NCBI GenBank assembly: GCA_034190875.2
Contig: CM067344.1
Coordinates: forward strand, 14,712,149-14,776,148
Source of the DNA: Urechis unicinctus
Lineage: Eukaryota > Annelida > Polychaeta > Xenopneusta > Urechidae
Reading direction: 5' to 3'
DNA length: 64,000 bases
Made by a program: the position numbers and the translations under genes. Each line of letters begins with the position of its first letter. The first letter of the stretch is position 1. Positions 15,282 to 26,100 of the stretch are shown here, piece by piece. Below the pieces are notes generated by a model. That model was not told the DNA's origin. It did no database searches and worked only from the letters and a program-made list of their open reading frames with translations.

Positions 15282-15831
15282 CGGTGTCACAATATGCGCA
15301 ACTATCAAGGATGTTACACGCGCGTCTATCCACAAACAAATATGTTCTGATGGTTCTCCACAATTTGCTGAGTATCTCTTGTGGTGACCTGTTTGTAATG
15401 TTAAATTACTGCATCATGCTCATTATTTAAGCACCGGTCACTATGGAATGTATGACATGATCAGTTGGGATGAATCCATCTCCAATATATTAACCTGCTT
15501 AACATTCAGTCCCACATTGGAGAGTACCCACACAACAGAAGAGGCGGATGTGGAGAGGAGGTAATCTTTGCCCATGCTAGGTTAGGTCACTCCAATACAA
15601 TACATGCTGAGGGATGAGCCGATCCCTGAATGCATTCCTTGCCCAAGTTTCTGCAATGTTAAGCTCTGATTCTTATCAGGAATCGTTATTTCCATGTTCT
15701 AAATCTCTCACAATTGTTGGAAAGAGTTGATCCATCTAAGGTTCTTGGTTATGTCAGAGAAAAGGATTGTATTACAGGTTTTAAATAATATATAGTAAAT
15801 ACATTTCGCACCAATAGATTAAACTACAAAT

Positions 15832-15837
15832 AATAAA
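15832..15837 (+). promoter_or_regulatory. Candidate polyadenylation signal of the BTB-PHR gene
   Basis: AATAAA about 550 bp after the stop codon, followed by a T-rich stretch. Confidence 0.5.
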
Positions 15838-16124
15838 GGGTTTAAAACAATTGTCAGATTTATTTCATTTCTTCTAACTATTTGTACTTCCCCCTTACTT
15901 TGAATGCACAATTTAACACATTCGTGAACCCCGGCTTGTTGACGAAACAATGCAAGAAAGATGATTGAAATTAATCGGCGAAGTGTCCAATTTATTCAGT
16001 CCATTGACATTCTCTTGTTTCCCACATAAGTCATACAGAAAAAGTAGAGTTGCTATTAAAAAGCAATTTTTTTACGGATGTCAATCCAACGTCAATACTT
16101 CACATTACTCGAACATTTGCAATG
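15838..16124. other. Intergenic DNA, nothing recognised
   Basis: AT-rich sequence between the polyadenylation signal and the transposon cluster, with no supported gene. Confidence 0.5.
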
Positions 16125-16133
16125 GCTTACCTC

Positions 16134-16186
16134 TAGCCCTACAAGACGTCTGCGTATAAATTCATGTTACCGTTACACCGGAGCTA
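16134..16186 (-). mobile_element. 53-bp deletion derivative of the 9-bp-duplication transposon
   Basis: It starts TAGCCCTACAAGACGTC and ends CACCGGAGCTA, so it carries both termini of the 16196-16968 element in inverted orientation with nearly all the interior lost. It is flanked on both sides by GCTTACCTC (16125-16133 and 16187-16195). Confidence 0.85.
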
Positions 16187-16195
16187 GCTTACCTC

Positions 16196-16968
16196 TAGCT
16201 CCGGTCGTAACGGTAACATGAATTTATACCGTTACGAAGAGTTCATCAAACCCAAGTCGGCGAGATCTCGTTTGGGTCGAAGGGCTATATTTCGCACCTA
16301 GAAAATAACATATATCAAGAGCCTTTACAAAAAATAGACCTTTCGCTCCAAAAAACTTACCATCACTCGACGCTATTCTTCAATAAATGCCATCGATAGT
16401 TCGTTTCCGAACAAATCGCTATACGAAGTCTTCCATTTTGGAAACTATTAATTCTCGCGATTTCCCGCATTGCCTTAGCATCCCAAGTGGGGGGCACTTA
16501 CCCTAACTCGGATAGGGGTGTGCCGCGGGACCTCGAAAACCCGTACCCGTTGTACACGTTGAGAATGAGAAAAAGTATACTCCATCGTACAAGGTATTAT
16601 GCGAATGTCTAACCCGTCGTAAAAGTCGAGATGTCGAAAAAACCACCCCCTTCGTGCGGCACATGTATACTATATCTTTACACTTAAGTGCCCCCCCCCC
16701 CGCGCAATGCATGTGGTCTTGAACTTGTAAACAAACATGTTGCTGTGTTTCTGACTTTTTACCGCTTCCCAAATTGATCAAACTATAAATAATTACCACG
16801 GATGAAATCCCCCGCCGAAAAGAGATAAAATCGTTCGTAAAACATCATCTTTAACTCTATCACTTGTGTATGTTTGGTGTTGGTAGTTGTCTGAATCGAT
16901 CTAAAAATATTCGCGTTGCGTTGTTTCGAGAAACGGTAAGACGTCTACGCAGACGTCTTGTAGGGCTA
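16196..16968 (+). mobile_element. Non-autonomous DNA transposon, 9-bp duplication type, copy B
   Basis: It begins TAGCTCCGGTCGTAACGG and ends GTCTTGTAGGGCTA. It is flanked by GCTTACCTC at 16187-16195 and 16969-16977, an exact 9-bp duplication. The interior matches copy A at 4341-4941 at many points, with copy-specific length changes such as the C-run near 16691. No transposase reading frame is present. The duplication length suggests a Mutator-like element. Confidence 0.85.
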
Positions 16969-17515
16969 GCTTACCTCTTGCCTGGCGATGACCTCCACAG
17001 CCACAGGGCAGCCAGAGGTTATGCGCCAGCCAAGAAGCTGCTGCCAAGCGACAGTTATGTATAACAGAGTGCTTCTGATGGTCAACAATGGATTACGATT
17101 GTAAAACATTCGACTATCGATGATCGGCGTAACCAAGTTTCCGTTGTCTCTGAGACTATTTGATGTGATGATAAAAAGGTCAGATGGTGATTTATAATCA
17201 TAATGTGCATCTGCAGTTCGTCATAATGTGATACATTTGCTCCGGGTCCAAGTTAGATTTGAGTACGGATGGCTGGAGTTGTTATGATGCTTTCACCTGT
17301 TCACTTGGACGCTTACTTCCACTTTTGTGACTTTTGTATTTCCCAGCTATGAATGTATGGAACTGATAGTGTACATGTGACATTGCAAAGAGAAGGTGTA
17401 GATATGCTTATCTGGCGACTATGTTACACTTAATGCGGTTTTGACATGCTGTCGAACTAAATGAGTGATATTCTGCTATTCTCATGCAGAGCATTGCATC
17501 GGGTATAAATACAGG

Positions 17516-20500
17516 ATGGATTTCCTGTCTCTGGTTGCCATTTACCTACTGGTTTGGGTGATGGGTTTGTTGTGTTATACTTATTCCGACCACCCTCTGT
17601 TAACGAGTAGACCAGGCCGCCTCTTGAATAAATCTTTCTCCTGTGTAAGTATGAGTTTGATTTCCATGGCATCATGATTAGAAACATTTTCATACTAAAA
17701 CAACATGACCATAAATACTTTGTGGATTAATACTTGGTGCTTTAATATCCATGGCTTTTCACTGAAGCCAAATGCTGTGTTTTAATGAACACAAACAAAT
17801 ATTGCTCTTGGCAGTTCTTATCTGTGACTGAGAGTACTACATTTTCTTATGTTTCAGGTAATGCATTTTATTCTGAGAACTGTTCCATCTCCTTTGAAGT
17901 CCTCATGTATTGCTGCTTCTAACTACCTCTTCTGCCAAAGGTGAGGCTAGTATATGTATATCTGGGTCCTCATATTCTTATTTGATATTGTTCAATTTCC
18001 GAGTCTGCATTGTATGTGCAGCTATGTGCCATGAAATGATAGTAATGTGAGGGCAATCAACTGGGTGGCTATTGGAGTATGGGAAGGACACTCATTCAGA
18101 CAGATGCTACAAACATCTGTATTGTTGCCAATACAGTAACAGTTCATGAAAATTAATGCTGAATTTGTTTATTTAAGCTCTGCTCGTATACCTTTGCTCA
18201 AGTTTCTGTCCATCCTTATGTCCGATCATTAACTTCGGGTGGCATGCTTTCTTATCAACCAAGCTCCCACTCCCAAATTACACATGGATCTTGCATACCA
18301 TGAATCAGCCCCACATGACCTTTGAGTTATGAAATAAAAATTTGTCCCATGTGATGGCACATTTCCATGTAAAGCAAGCTAGCTGCACCAAATAACATTT
18401 GGACCCCTCTGATATTGATTTGTTCCTCACCATCTAAAAATTAGCACTTTATGACCATTGAGTTATGAGTTATTTGAGAAAAACTTAAGCTCCTTGCAAA
18501 CCAGAAATCAGCCTCAAATGACCTTTGATCCCTGAGTTATTAGAGAAAAACTTGTAAGAAAACCTTTTGTACAATGATAAGCCAATGGATAACAATTGTT
18601 AATGTCATATTTACTTATAAAGCAAGCTAGCTTTGTTCCTTACCTTGGACCCCTCTGATATCGATTTGTTCCTTACCTTGGACCCCTCTTATGTTGATGG
18701 CTCCTCGCTAACCAAAAAATCAGCCCCACAGGATCTCTGACCCCTGAGTTGTTTGAGAAAAACCTTGTTCTATGTAAATTTAATGCAGATTTCCACAAGT
18801 AGGTGTCCCAGATAACAAATGGACTAGTCTAAAGTTGATGTCTCTTTGCAAACTTTAATTCAGCCCTGCATGACTTTTAAAAAAAAACATCAAAAACTTT
18901 TGCACGAAGTAAACACTGTGCGGAATAATATGTTTCTCTGTTCAGCTGTTTCATCAGGCTTTTGTGCGTTTGTTAATTTTTATGGCGAGTTTTCCAATAA
19001 AGCCAACTAGCTACCCCAAATAAGAATTCTTATTATAATTAGTATTTGCATACTAAAAATCAGCTCTTCATGACCTCTGACGCTGAGTCATTATTGGAAA
19101 TCTCATGCACCATTTACATCAAAGACAGCATCATGATCTCATCCTGTTCTAACCAAAATCTTTAGTCATGTAACCCCTTGGTCAAAAGTGGGGGTGGTTC
19201 AAGGCATATTGTTTGTTGTGCCATGGATTTTTAATTGTGCATTGCTGTTTCTTTCTTACATTTACAAGAAATAGTTACTAAAACAAGTGCTTTTTAAATT
19301 GTGATAAGAAAAATTTGTTAAAACTAGTCTTGAGGATTGTTAAGTACTAGCATGAAAAATAAATCTCTTAACAAGGCTGATTTCATGTTTCTGGCTTAAA
19401 TCTTAGTAGGGGCTTAGGATTTTGATTATGATGAATGATTTTGCCTGCTATATTAAGCAAGTCAACTATGGTGAAGAGATAATTTCATTAATCATTTGTG
19501 TCATTGAAGACAATTGTGATTCATTTCATAGAAAAAGTATTCGGATGTCTATTGAAGCCATTTGAAACGGGTTATTTGTGTCAAGGTACTACAAACACTT
19601 TGACCCAGTTTGAGTGAATCATGCACAGAACAATTGCTTTTAGTTCATACGTCATAAAATCTAAATTTAGAATTAACATTTATAAAGCAACCCACATCCA
19701 TATAGCATAAGTACTCCTTTATAATGTTTTGCCTGCATAGCGTGTATTCTCTTTGTTATTTTATAAATAAGGTGTTATGAAATCTCGATATGTTATACGG
19801 CCCTTTTTACCTTGAGATTTGGTCCAAAACTTTTCGTAATGGAAAGTTACATTGAAGATGACCCTATCAGACTGCTTCTCCATAATTTATCCAGGTGTTG
19901 GTCACTTTCCAATCACACAAAAGGTATCCTAAAATTACAGACTTTTTGTCCTCCCAAAATGGCGAATTAGCCCCAGTGCAACAATTTGAAATGACCTTGA
20001 GAGAGGGGCCCAATATTACACAGTTGCATAGACCAGTCACACTTAGCGTTTTTATGCCTGTAGACAGTCTCAGGTTCTTCTTGTCAGTAGACAGTCTCAG
20101 GTTATTGCCTGTAGACTGTCTCAGGTTGTTCTTGTCTGTAGACAGTCTCAGGTTATTGCCTGTAGACTGTCTCAGGTTCTTCTTGTCTGTAGACAGTTTC
20201 AGGTTATTGTTTGTCGACTCTCTCAGGTTCTTCTTGTCTGTAGACAGTCTCAGGTTCTTCTTGGCTGGAGACAGTCTTAGGTTCTTCTCGTCTGTAGACA
20301 GTCTCAGGTTCTCATATGTAGACAGTTGTAGGTTATTCTTGGCTGAAGACAGTCTCAGGTTCTTCTTGACTGAAGACAGTCTCAGGTTCTTGTCTGTAGA
20401 CATTTTCAGGTTCTCATCTGGAGACAGTCTCAGGTTCTTGTCTGTTAACAGTCTCTGGTTCTCGTCTGTAGACAGTCTCAGGTTCTTGTCTGTTAACAGT

Positions 20501-23500
20501 CTCTGGTTCTCATCTGTAGACAGTCCCAGGTTCTTGTCTGTAGACAGTCTCGGGTTCTCATCTGTAGACAGTCTCAGCTTCTTGTCTGTAGACAGTCTCA
20601 GGTTCTCATCTGTAGACAGTCTCAGCTTCTTGTCTGTAGACAATCTCAGGTTCTCATCTGTAGACAGTCTCAGGTTCTTGTCTGTAGACAGTCTTAGGTT
20701 ATTCTTGGCTGAAGATGGTCTCATGTTATTCTTATCTGTAGACAACCTCAGGTTCTTGTCTGTAGACAGTCACAGGTCCTACCTGTCTGTAGACAGTCAC
20801 AAGTCGTACCTGTCTGTAGACAGTCACATGTCCTACCTGTCTATAGATAGTCACATGTCCTACCTGTCTGTAGACAGTCACATGTCCTACTTGTCTGTAG
20901 ACAGTCACATGTCCTACCTGTCTGTTGATAGTCACAGGTCCTACCTGTCTGAAGACAGTCTCAGGTGCCTCCTGGCTAATGACACCATCAGGTTCTTCCA
21001 GGCTGAACACCGTTTGAGGTCTCCTTATCCATGGACAGTCTTAGGTTCTTCTTGACTGGATTAAGTCTCAGATTCTTCCCTATATGTTGCCTGGTGTTCT
21101 TTTTGTCTAACTTGTCTAATGTTCTTCTGGTTTGTAGTTTGTGTCCCGTCCTTGATGTCTGTAGCTTGCTTGATTTTCTTTTTGTCATTGGATAATCCGA
21201 TGTTTTTCTTAACTGTATAATGGTTTGTTGACATATATAACTACAGTTTTACAGTAGATGTAATTACATATGAACCTTTTGTCACAGTTGTCTATGAATT
21301 ACGATGAGCTTATAACTGGGTGGTTTTATCTTATATATACAGTATATACATCAAGTTCTATTTCTGCTGTTTAATATACTACAGCACATCCATGAGGCTG
21401 CAGGAAAATGTATCACCCATGCTAGGGCAATATAGATAACTAATCAATGAGTTACTTGTGTTATGTCTTCAATAACAGTGATACATTAATATAGGCCAAC
21501 ATAAGAGACATTTGGAATTAGGTATCACATCTATTAAGCATATGGTAAATAAAATTAATGACAAATATACAGGCTTGGTGAAATAGTTGAATGCCTGTCT
21601 GAATAAGCTGGTAAAATAGTGACTTGTTCTCTGCAGTTATAGTTACCTGGCTGGCAATAATTACATATAAAATGAGGAAGTCTGTAAACTGCTTCTTGCC
21701 TCATACACCATCATACAAACCACACCCCTGTTTGTGACCATGCCCCCCTTGTTCCCTGGTGGTTGCTCCTCATTATGAGATCCACCCAGGGGTAATTTCC
21801 TTAATGGTCGCTAAAGCTTGTTCAGGCTAAGCCAGCTAAGTGTTGGTGATTGCTGCTGGTGCTTGGACCCTGGTGGCCTCTGGGGCAGCAGTGTCATAGC
21901 GTGTTAAGTAATCATTGGAACATAGTGCACTTAATGAATGGGGATGGAGTCAGGCTTGCGTGGGTTGTCTGCTCATATCTCCTACATACTGTCACTGAGA
22001 AGATAACTGCCAGATAAGTGTCATTCAGTGCATGGATATCTCTTACAAGTCATAGGTGTCTGGACAAACAAGGGTAACAAAAGTGCTTACTGTGTTACCA
22101 GGAGACAAAAGAAGGCAAACATTGATCACTGTGTTATCTGGTGGCCAATGAAAGCAAACATAGGTCACTGTGTTATCTGGAGGGAAGCAAAAATTGTTAC
22201 TGCATTATCTAGAGGCCAAAGAAAGCAAACATTGTTACTGCATTATCTGGAGGCCAAAGAAAGCAAACATTGTTACTGCATTATCTAGAGGCCAAAGAAA
22301 GCAAACATTGTTACTGCATTATCTAGAGGCCAAAGAAAGCAAACATTGTTACTGCATTATCTGGAGGCCAAAGAAAGCAAACATTGTTACTGCATTATCT
22401 GGAGGCCAAAGAAAGCAAACATTGTTACTGCATTATCTGGAGGCCAAAGAAAGCAAACTGTTACTGCATTTATCTGGAGGCCAAAAACAAACATTGTTAC
22501 TGCATTATCTGGAGGCCAAAGAAAGCAAACATTGTTACTGCATTATCTGGAGGCCAAAGAAATCAAACATTGTTACTGCATTATCTGGAGGCCAAAGAAA
22601 GCAAACATTGTTACTGTGTAATCTGATGGACAGAGAGAGCATATATTGGTCACTGCGTTATTTGGAGGCACAACATGCTGGAGCACATTTTATAATGGTG
22701 TGCAAAATCAGCTTGCAATGGTCGTTGTATTGATTTTACAGCACGTTTTGTTTTTTCTCTGCAGGAATCACGTGTTTCAAGTGATCTACTGCAGCCTGGT
22801 GCTAGCTGGCCATGTGATCATAGTGGTGGACGTTCTGCCTCTGCTGTATCACATGGACTCACACACCAATCACACATTCTGGTGTCTCACCCTGCTCATC
22901 ATCAATGCAGCCTGCTTCTCAGTGTGTTGTATCAGTGATCCAGGCTGCATTTCAGCTGCTACTCTCAAGCATTATCAGGAAATCTATAAAGCTGATGGCA
23001 TCCTCTATAAACCGTATAATAAATGCCTCACGTGTTCTTTCATCAAGCCACCCAGATCAAAACACTGTGGTAAGTACGGCACATGGTGTTTGGGATATGA
23101 GAGATGCAAGTTGTGTGGGATCTTTAGGAGGTGCATTGTATATTTTCTCAGTTGGATTTGAATTATGTGTCGACAGCTTTTACTGATTGGTGCGTTTTCA
23201 AGTTCGATCACTTCTGTGTTTGGACGAATAACACCGTGGGGGGGAAGAACCATCGGTATTTTGTGTGCTTTCTGGTGTCTGTTGTGATCATGTCACTGAA
23301 TGCTGCTCTCATGGCGCTTAAAGCATTAGTGAATATCACAGTGCTCTACCAGCTCTGGAATGTTCGTTATATTGATGGGACCGGGCGCTCACAGCCAATC
23401 ACATTCCCCATATTAGCTCAGGTAAGTTACTGCTTAAGTTGATCAAGCCCAAATACTGTGGTGAGCCATACAGGTGTACTTGATAAGAGATCCTCGGACT

Positions 23501-25873
23501 AAATCAGTTACAGCAGACAGTGAGATGGAGTTGGTGGAAATAGTTCCTCACTGAGGAAGATTACATTTGACCTAACCTTGTGAGTGTTGTGAGTCCAGTG
23601 GTCATTTGGTTTGCTGTGATGTGTTTTTATGGTGAGAATTTTATAAGCTTAAAGAAGTCCCTACATGTTGGCAGTCTTTCATGAAAATACAGTTATATTT
23701 TCATTTGGTCTCTTTTTGATGTTCCTTTATGAGCTTATTGAGTATGATATTGCTGTAAAATATCAGTTATTAATTACATCAATTAAGGTGATATGATTAG
23801 ATCATTAATCATTCAACTCTATGGCTGTTTGGGTTGGAACTGAGTGGAGTGATCGCAGTAGGTGGGCATGATATGTGCTGATTCAGATTGGCTGACCAGC
23901 ATTCCAGATGCATAAGATATATAATCCACTGGTGCACTTATCCAATTAACTATGGCTGAGGGATGCATTAAGGTAATGCTTGCTTGCAGACCGAATTAAA
24001 CTGGCAGGTGGTGGATCAGGGGGAGGCTATTGCTGTTGTGTGTGACAGGACTGGATGTGTTTAGGGGGAATTGTTGGGTCTGTGTTGCAGGTGAATGACT
24101 GTCCCATGTGGTAAGCAGTTATATATACTGTTTGTAACTATGGTGTTATGTAGCAAAGATAAGTGATCATTCACCTGCAACACAGTGATCATTAATTATG
24201 ATCACTTATCTATGATCATTATATCTGTCGCATATACACAGCTTCCTCCCAATTTGGTGTTATGCGTCTGTAGGACCTTACAGACCTTGTTAAATCCTTA
24301 AAATGTCTATGTGAAATGGATTTTTGAATTAATCAATTTTTATCTGGACCAGGTGTTATCTGTTTGTCTCAGGTGGTAGTTTTATGTCTGTGTCAGGTGA
24401 TTGTTGTCAGTTTGTGCCAGGTGGTAGTTCTATGTCTGTGCCAGGTGATTGTTGTCAGTTTGTGCCAGGTGATGGCTGTCTGTCCAATGGCAGGTAATTG
24501 TTTTCTGCCTGTGCCAGGTGGTGGCTTGTCTGGGCCAGGAAATTGTCAGTCTGTGCCAGGTGGTGGCTTGTCTGGGCCAGGTAATTGTCAGTCTGTGCCA
24601 GGTGGTGGCTTGTCTAGGCCAGATAATTGTCAGTCTGTGCCACAAGATTTGCGTCTGTGTGCAACGGTGGCCGTCTGGCGTGGCTGTCTGTCCATGTTGG
24701 TGGTGCCAGGTAATGTTTGCTGGCGGGCCATGTCTGGTGGAGGTGTCCATGTCTGGCTGGCCGTCTGTGGCATGTCTGGTGGTGGCCGGTGGCCGTCTGT
24801 TCATGCGGTGGTCTGTCTGTCGTCATCCATGTCTGGTGGTGGCTGTCTGTCCATGTCTGGCAATAGCCTTCTGTCCATGTCTGGCGGCTGTCTGTCTGTC
24901 TGTCTGTCCATGTCTGGTGGAGGTCTGTCTGTCCATGTCTGGTGGTGGCCGTCTGTCCATGTCTGGTGGTAGCCGTGTCTGTCCATGTCTGGTGGTGGTC
25001 GTCAGTCCATGTCTGGTGGAGGTTGTCTGTCCATGTCTGGTGGTGGCTGTCTAGTCCATGTCTGGCGGTGGCCGTCTGTCCATGTCTGGAGGTGGTCGTC
25101 TGTCTGAGCCAGGTGATAGCTGTCTCCGAGTGTCAGGTGATTGTTATTGGTCTGGGTCACATGGAGGGTGTTTCTGTTGAGGATGTTTGCCCATGGCTTG
25201 TGGTTGTTGACTTTGTGGTGGTTTGGGGTCATGTGGCTGTCTATTTCAAGTGGTGAATGTTTTTTCCTGTTTCAAGTGGTGATTGTCTGTCTATATTAAG
25301 TGGTGGCTGTCAGTATGTTTCAAGTGGTGGCTTTCTGTCAGTGTCAGATAGTGGTTAAGGGCCGCATGTTTGTCTTTTACTGCCTGGTTGTGGCTCTGTA
25401 TCTGGGGCGAGAGGTTTCGCCCAGTTATCTTATCCAACATGCATCACCAGATCATCCAAGCCCAAAGTGTTGGTACAACTGACTCAAGCAGTACTTTCCG
25501 ATGTTCCTGGCAGTACATTTATTATTTCCATGTTACAGACTTTGTTTATGCAGTTCCCCCGCCTGGTGTTACTGGCAGTACATTTATTATTTCCATGTTA
25601 CAGACTTTGTTTATGCAGTACCCCCGCCTGGTGTTCCTGACAGTTTCCCTCGCTGTAGTCACAGCCATCATGACTTGCTTCACTGGATACCATGTCTACC
25701 TCACCCTAACCAACCAGACCACCAATGAGCGATATAAAAGGTATTACTTGCACAAAGCTGGCCACAGACTCGCATGCAACCCCTATAATAAAGGTCTGCT
25801 CAAAAACATTATGGAAGATCTATTCCCCCTTTGTTGTACGAAGAGACCCTCACATCAAAATAAAGTAAAATAG
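17516..25873 (+). CDS. ZDHHC4: ZDHHC4-like palmitoyltransferase with degenerate zinc site
   Basis: Family members are multi-pass membrane S-acyltransferases. The exons are 17516-17644, 17858-17940, 22765-23069, 23177-23421 and 25604-25873. All phases agree, giving 343 residues plus TAG against 344 in human ZDHHC4. The N-terminus [19 protein letters not shown] is a membrane segment like the human start, and two more hydrophobic segments precede the cysteine-rich domain. That domain reads [15 protein letters not shown], then across the splice [14 protein letters not shown], then VWTNNTVG. The DHHC motif is DHFC: the catalytic Cys is kept, but His-3 is Phe and two further expected Cys are Thr. 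The C-terminal part is typical ([27 protein letters not shown]). Introns 2 and 4 hold large minisatellites. The exon 5 acceptor is tandemly duplicated. Confidence 0.9.
18200..19110. repeat. Degenerate ~130-170-bp tandem repeats in ZDHHC4 intron 2
   Basis: At least five diverged units share blocks such as AATCAGCCCCACA, GACCCCTGAGTTRTTNGAG and GGACCCCTCTGATATTGAT. The divergence suggests an old array. Confidence 0.6.
20045..21060. repeat. 24-27-bp minisatellite (TCTGTAGACAGTCTCAGGTT unit), ZDHHC4 intron 2
   Basis: About 1 kb of units close to GTAGACAGTCTCAGGTTCTT. In one frame it reads as an SVDSLRF-type repeat for 386 codons, and a long frame on the other strand is also open. Openness on both strands follows from a unit length divisible by three that lacks stops, so neither frame is called a gene. 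Confidence 0.9.
22170..22630. repeat. 38-bp minisatellite in ZDHHC4 intron 2
   Basis: About 11 near-identical units of ATTGTTACTGCATTATCTGG plus AGGCCAAAGAAAGCAAAC, ending about 135 bp before the exon 3 acceptor. Confidence 0.93.
24360..25115. repeat. GT-rich minisatellite (CCATGTCTGGTGGTGG unit), ZDHHC4 intron 4
   Basis: Two related sub-arrays: CAGGTGRTNGTTGTCAGTTTGTGC-like units first, then GTCTGTCCATGTCTGGTGGT-like units. Open frames on both strands are artefacts of the repeat. Confidence 0.9.
25503..25632 (+). repeat. 65-bp tandem duplication spanning the exon 5 splice acceptor of ZDHHC4
   Basis: Two copies (25503-25567 and 25568-25632) differ at only two bases. Each has the pyrimidine tract, the TTACAG acceptor and the first exon codons (ACTTTGTTTATGCAG). 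Because 65 is not a multiple of three, only the second acceptor (exon start 25604) keeps the frame. Confidence 0.9.
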
Positions 25874-25974
25874 TTACAAATGTTGACAAGTTGTTTATGC
25901 TAACAACACGGTTTGCATTATCTAGGTATGGATTGTAGGTGCACCAGTCAAAACAAATATGCATTCCATTCTGT

Positions 25975-25980
25975 TTTATT
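25975..25980 (-). promoter_or_regulatory. Candidate polyadenylation signal of NOP2
   Basis: AATAAA on the minus strand, about 120 bp after the NOP2 stop. It lies inside the likely ZDHHC4 3' UTR. Confidence 0.5.
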
Positions 25981-26021
25981 GTACATTGACAGTTGTACAT
26001 GATTTTTTGTTTGTTAACATG

Positions 26022-26027
26022 AATAAA
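26022..26027 (+). promoter_or_regulatory. Candidate polyadenylation signal of ZDHHC4
   Basis: AATAAA about 150 bp after the ZDHHC4 stop codon. It falls within the likely NOP2 3' UTR on the other strand. Confidence 0.55.
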
Positions 26028-26100
26028 ATGAGCCATTAAACTTCATTCATTTGTCTGACAGTTCAATATGGACAATTAAAACATGAGTTTCCATCGCATT

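Noticed and set aside
23070-23161. Intron 3 of ZDHHC4 read through as extra Cys-rich sequence ([10 protein letters not shown])
   Set aside because: It looks zinc-finger-like, but reading through meets a stop and the 107-nt intron would break the frame. Splicing at 23069/23177 gives the exact family spacing.
24364-25256. Cys/Val/Ser-rich and His/Arg/Gln-rich frames on both strands in ZDHHC4 intron 4
   Set aside because: Translations of the GT-rich minisatellite, flanked by consistent ZDHHC4 exons.
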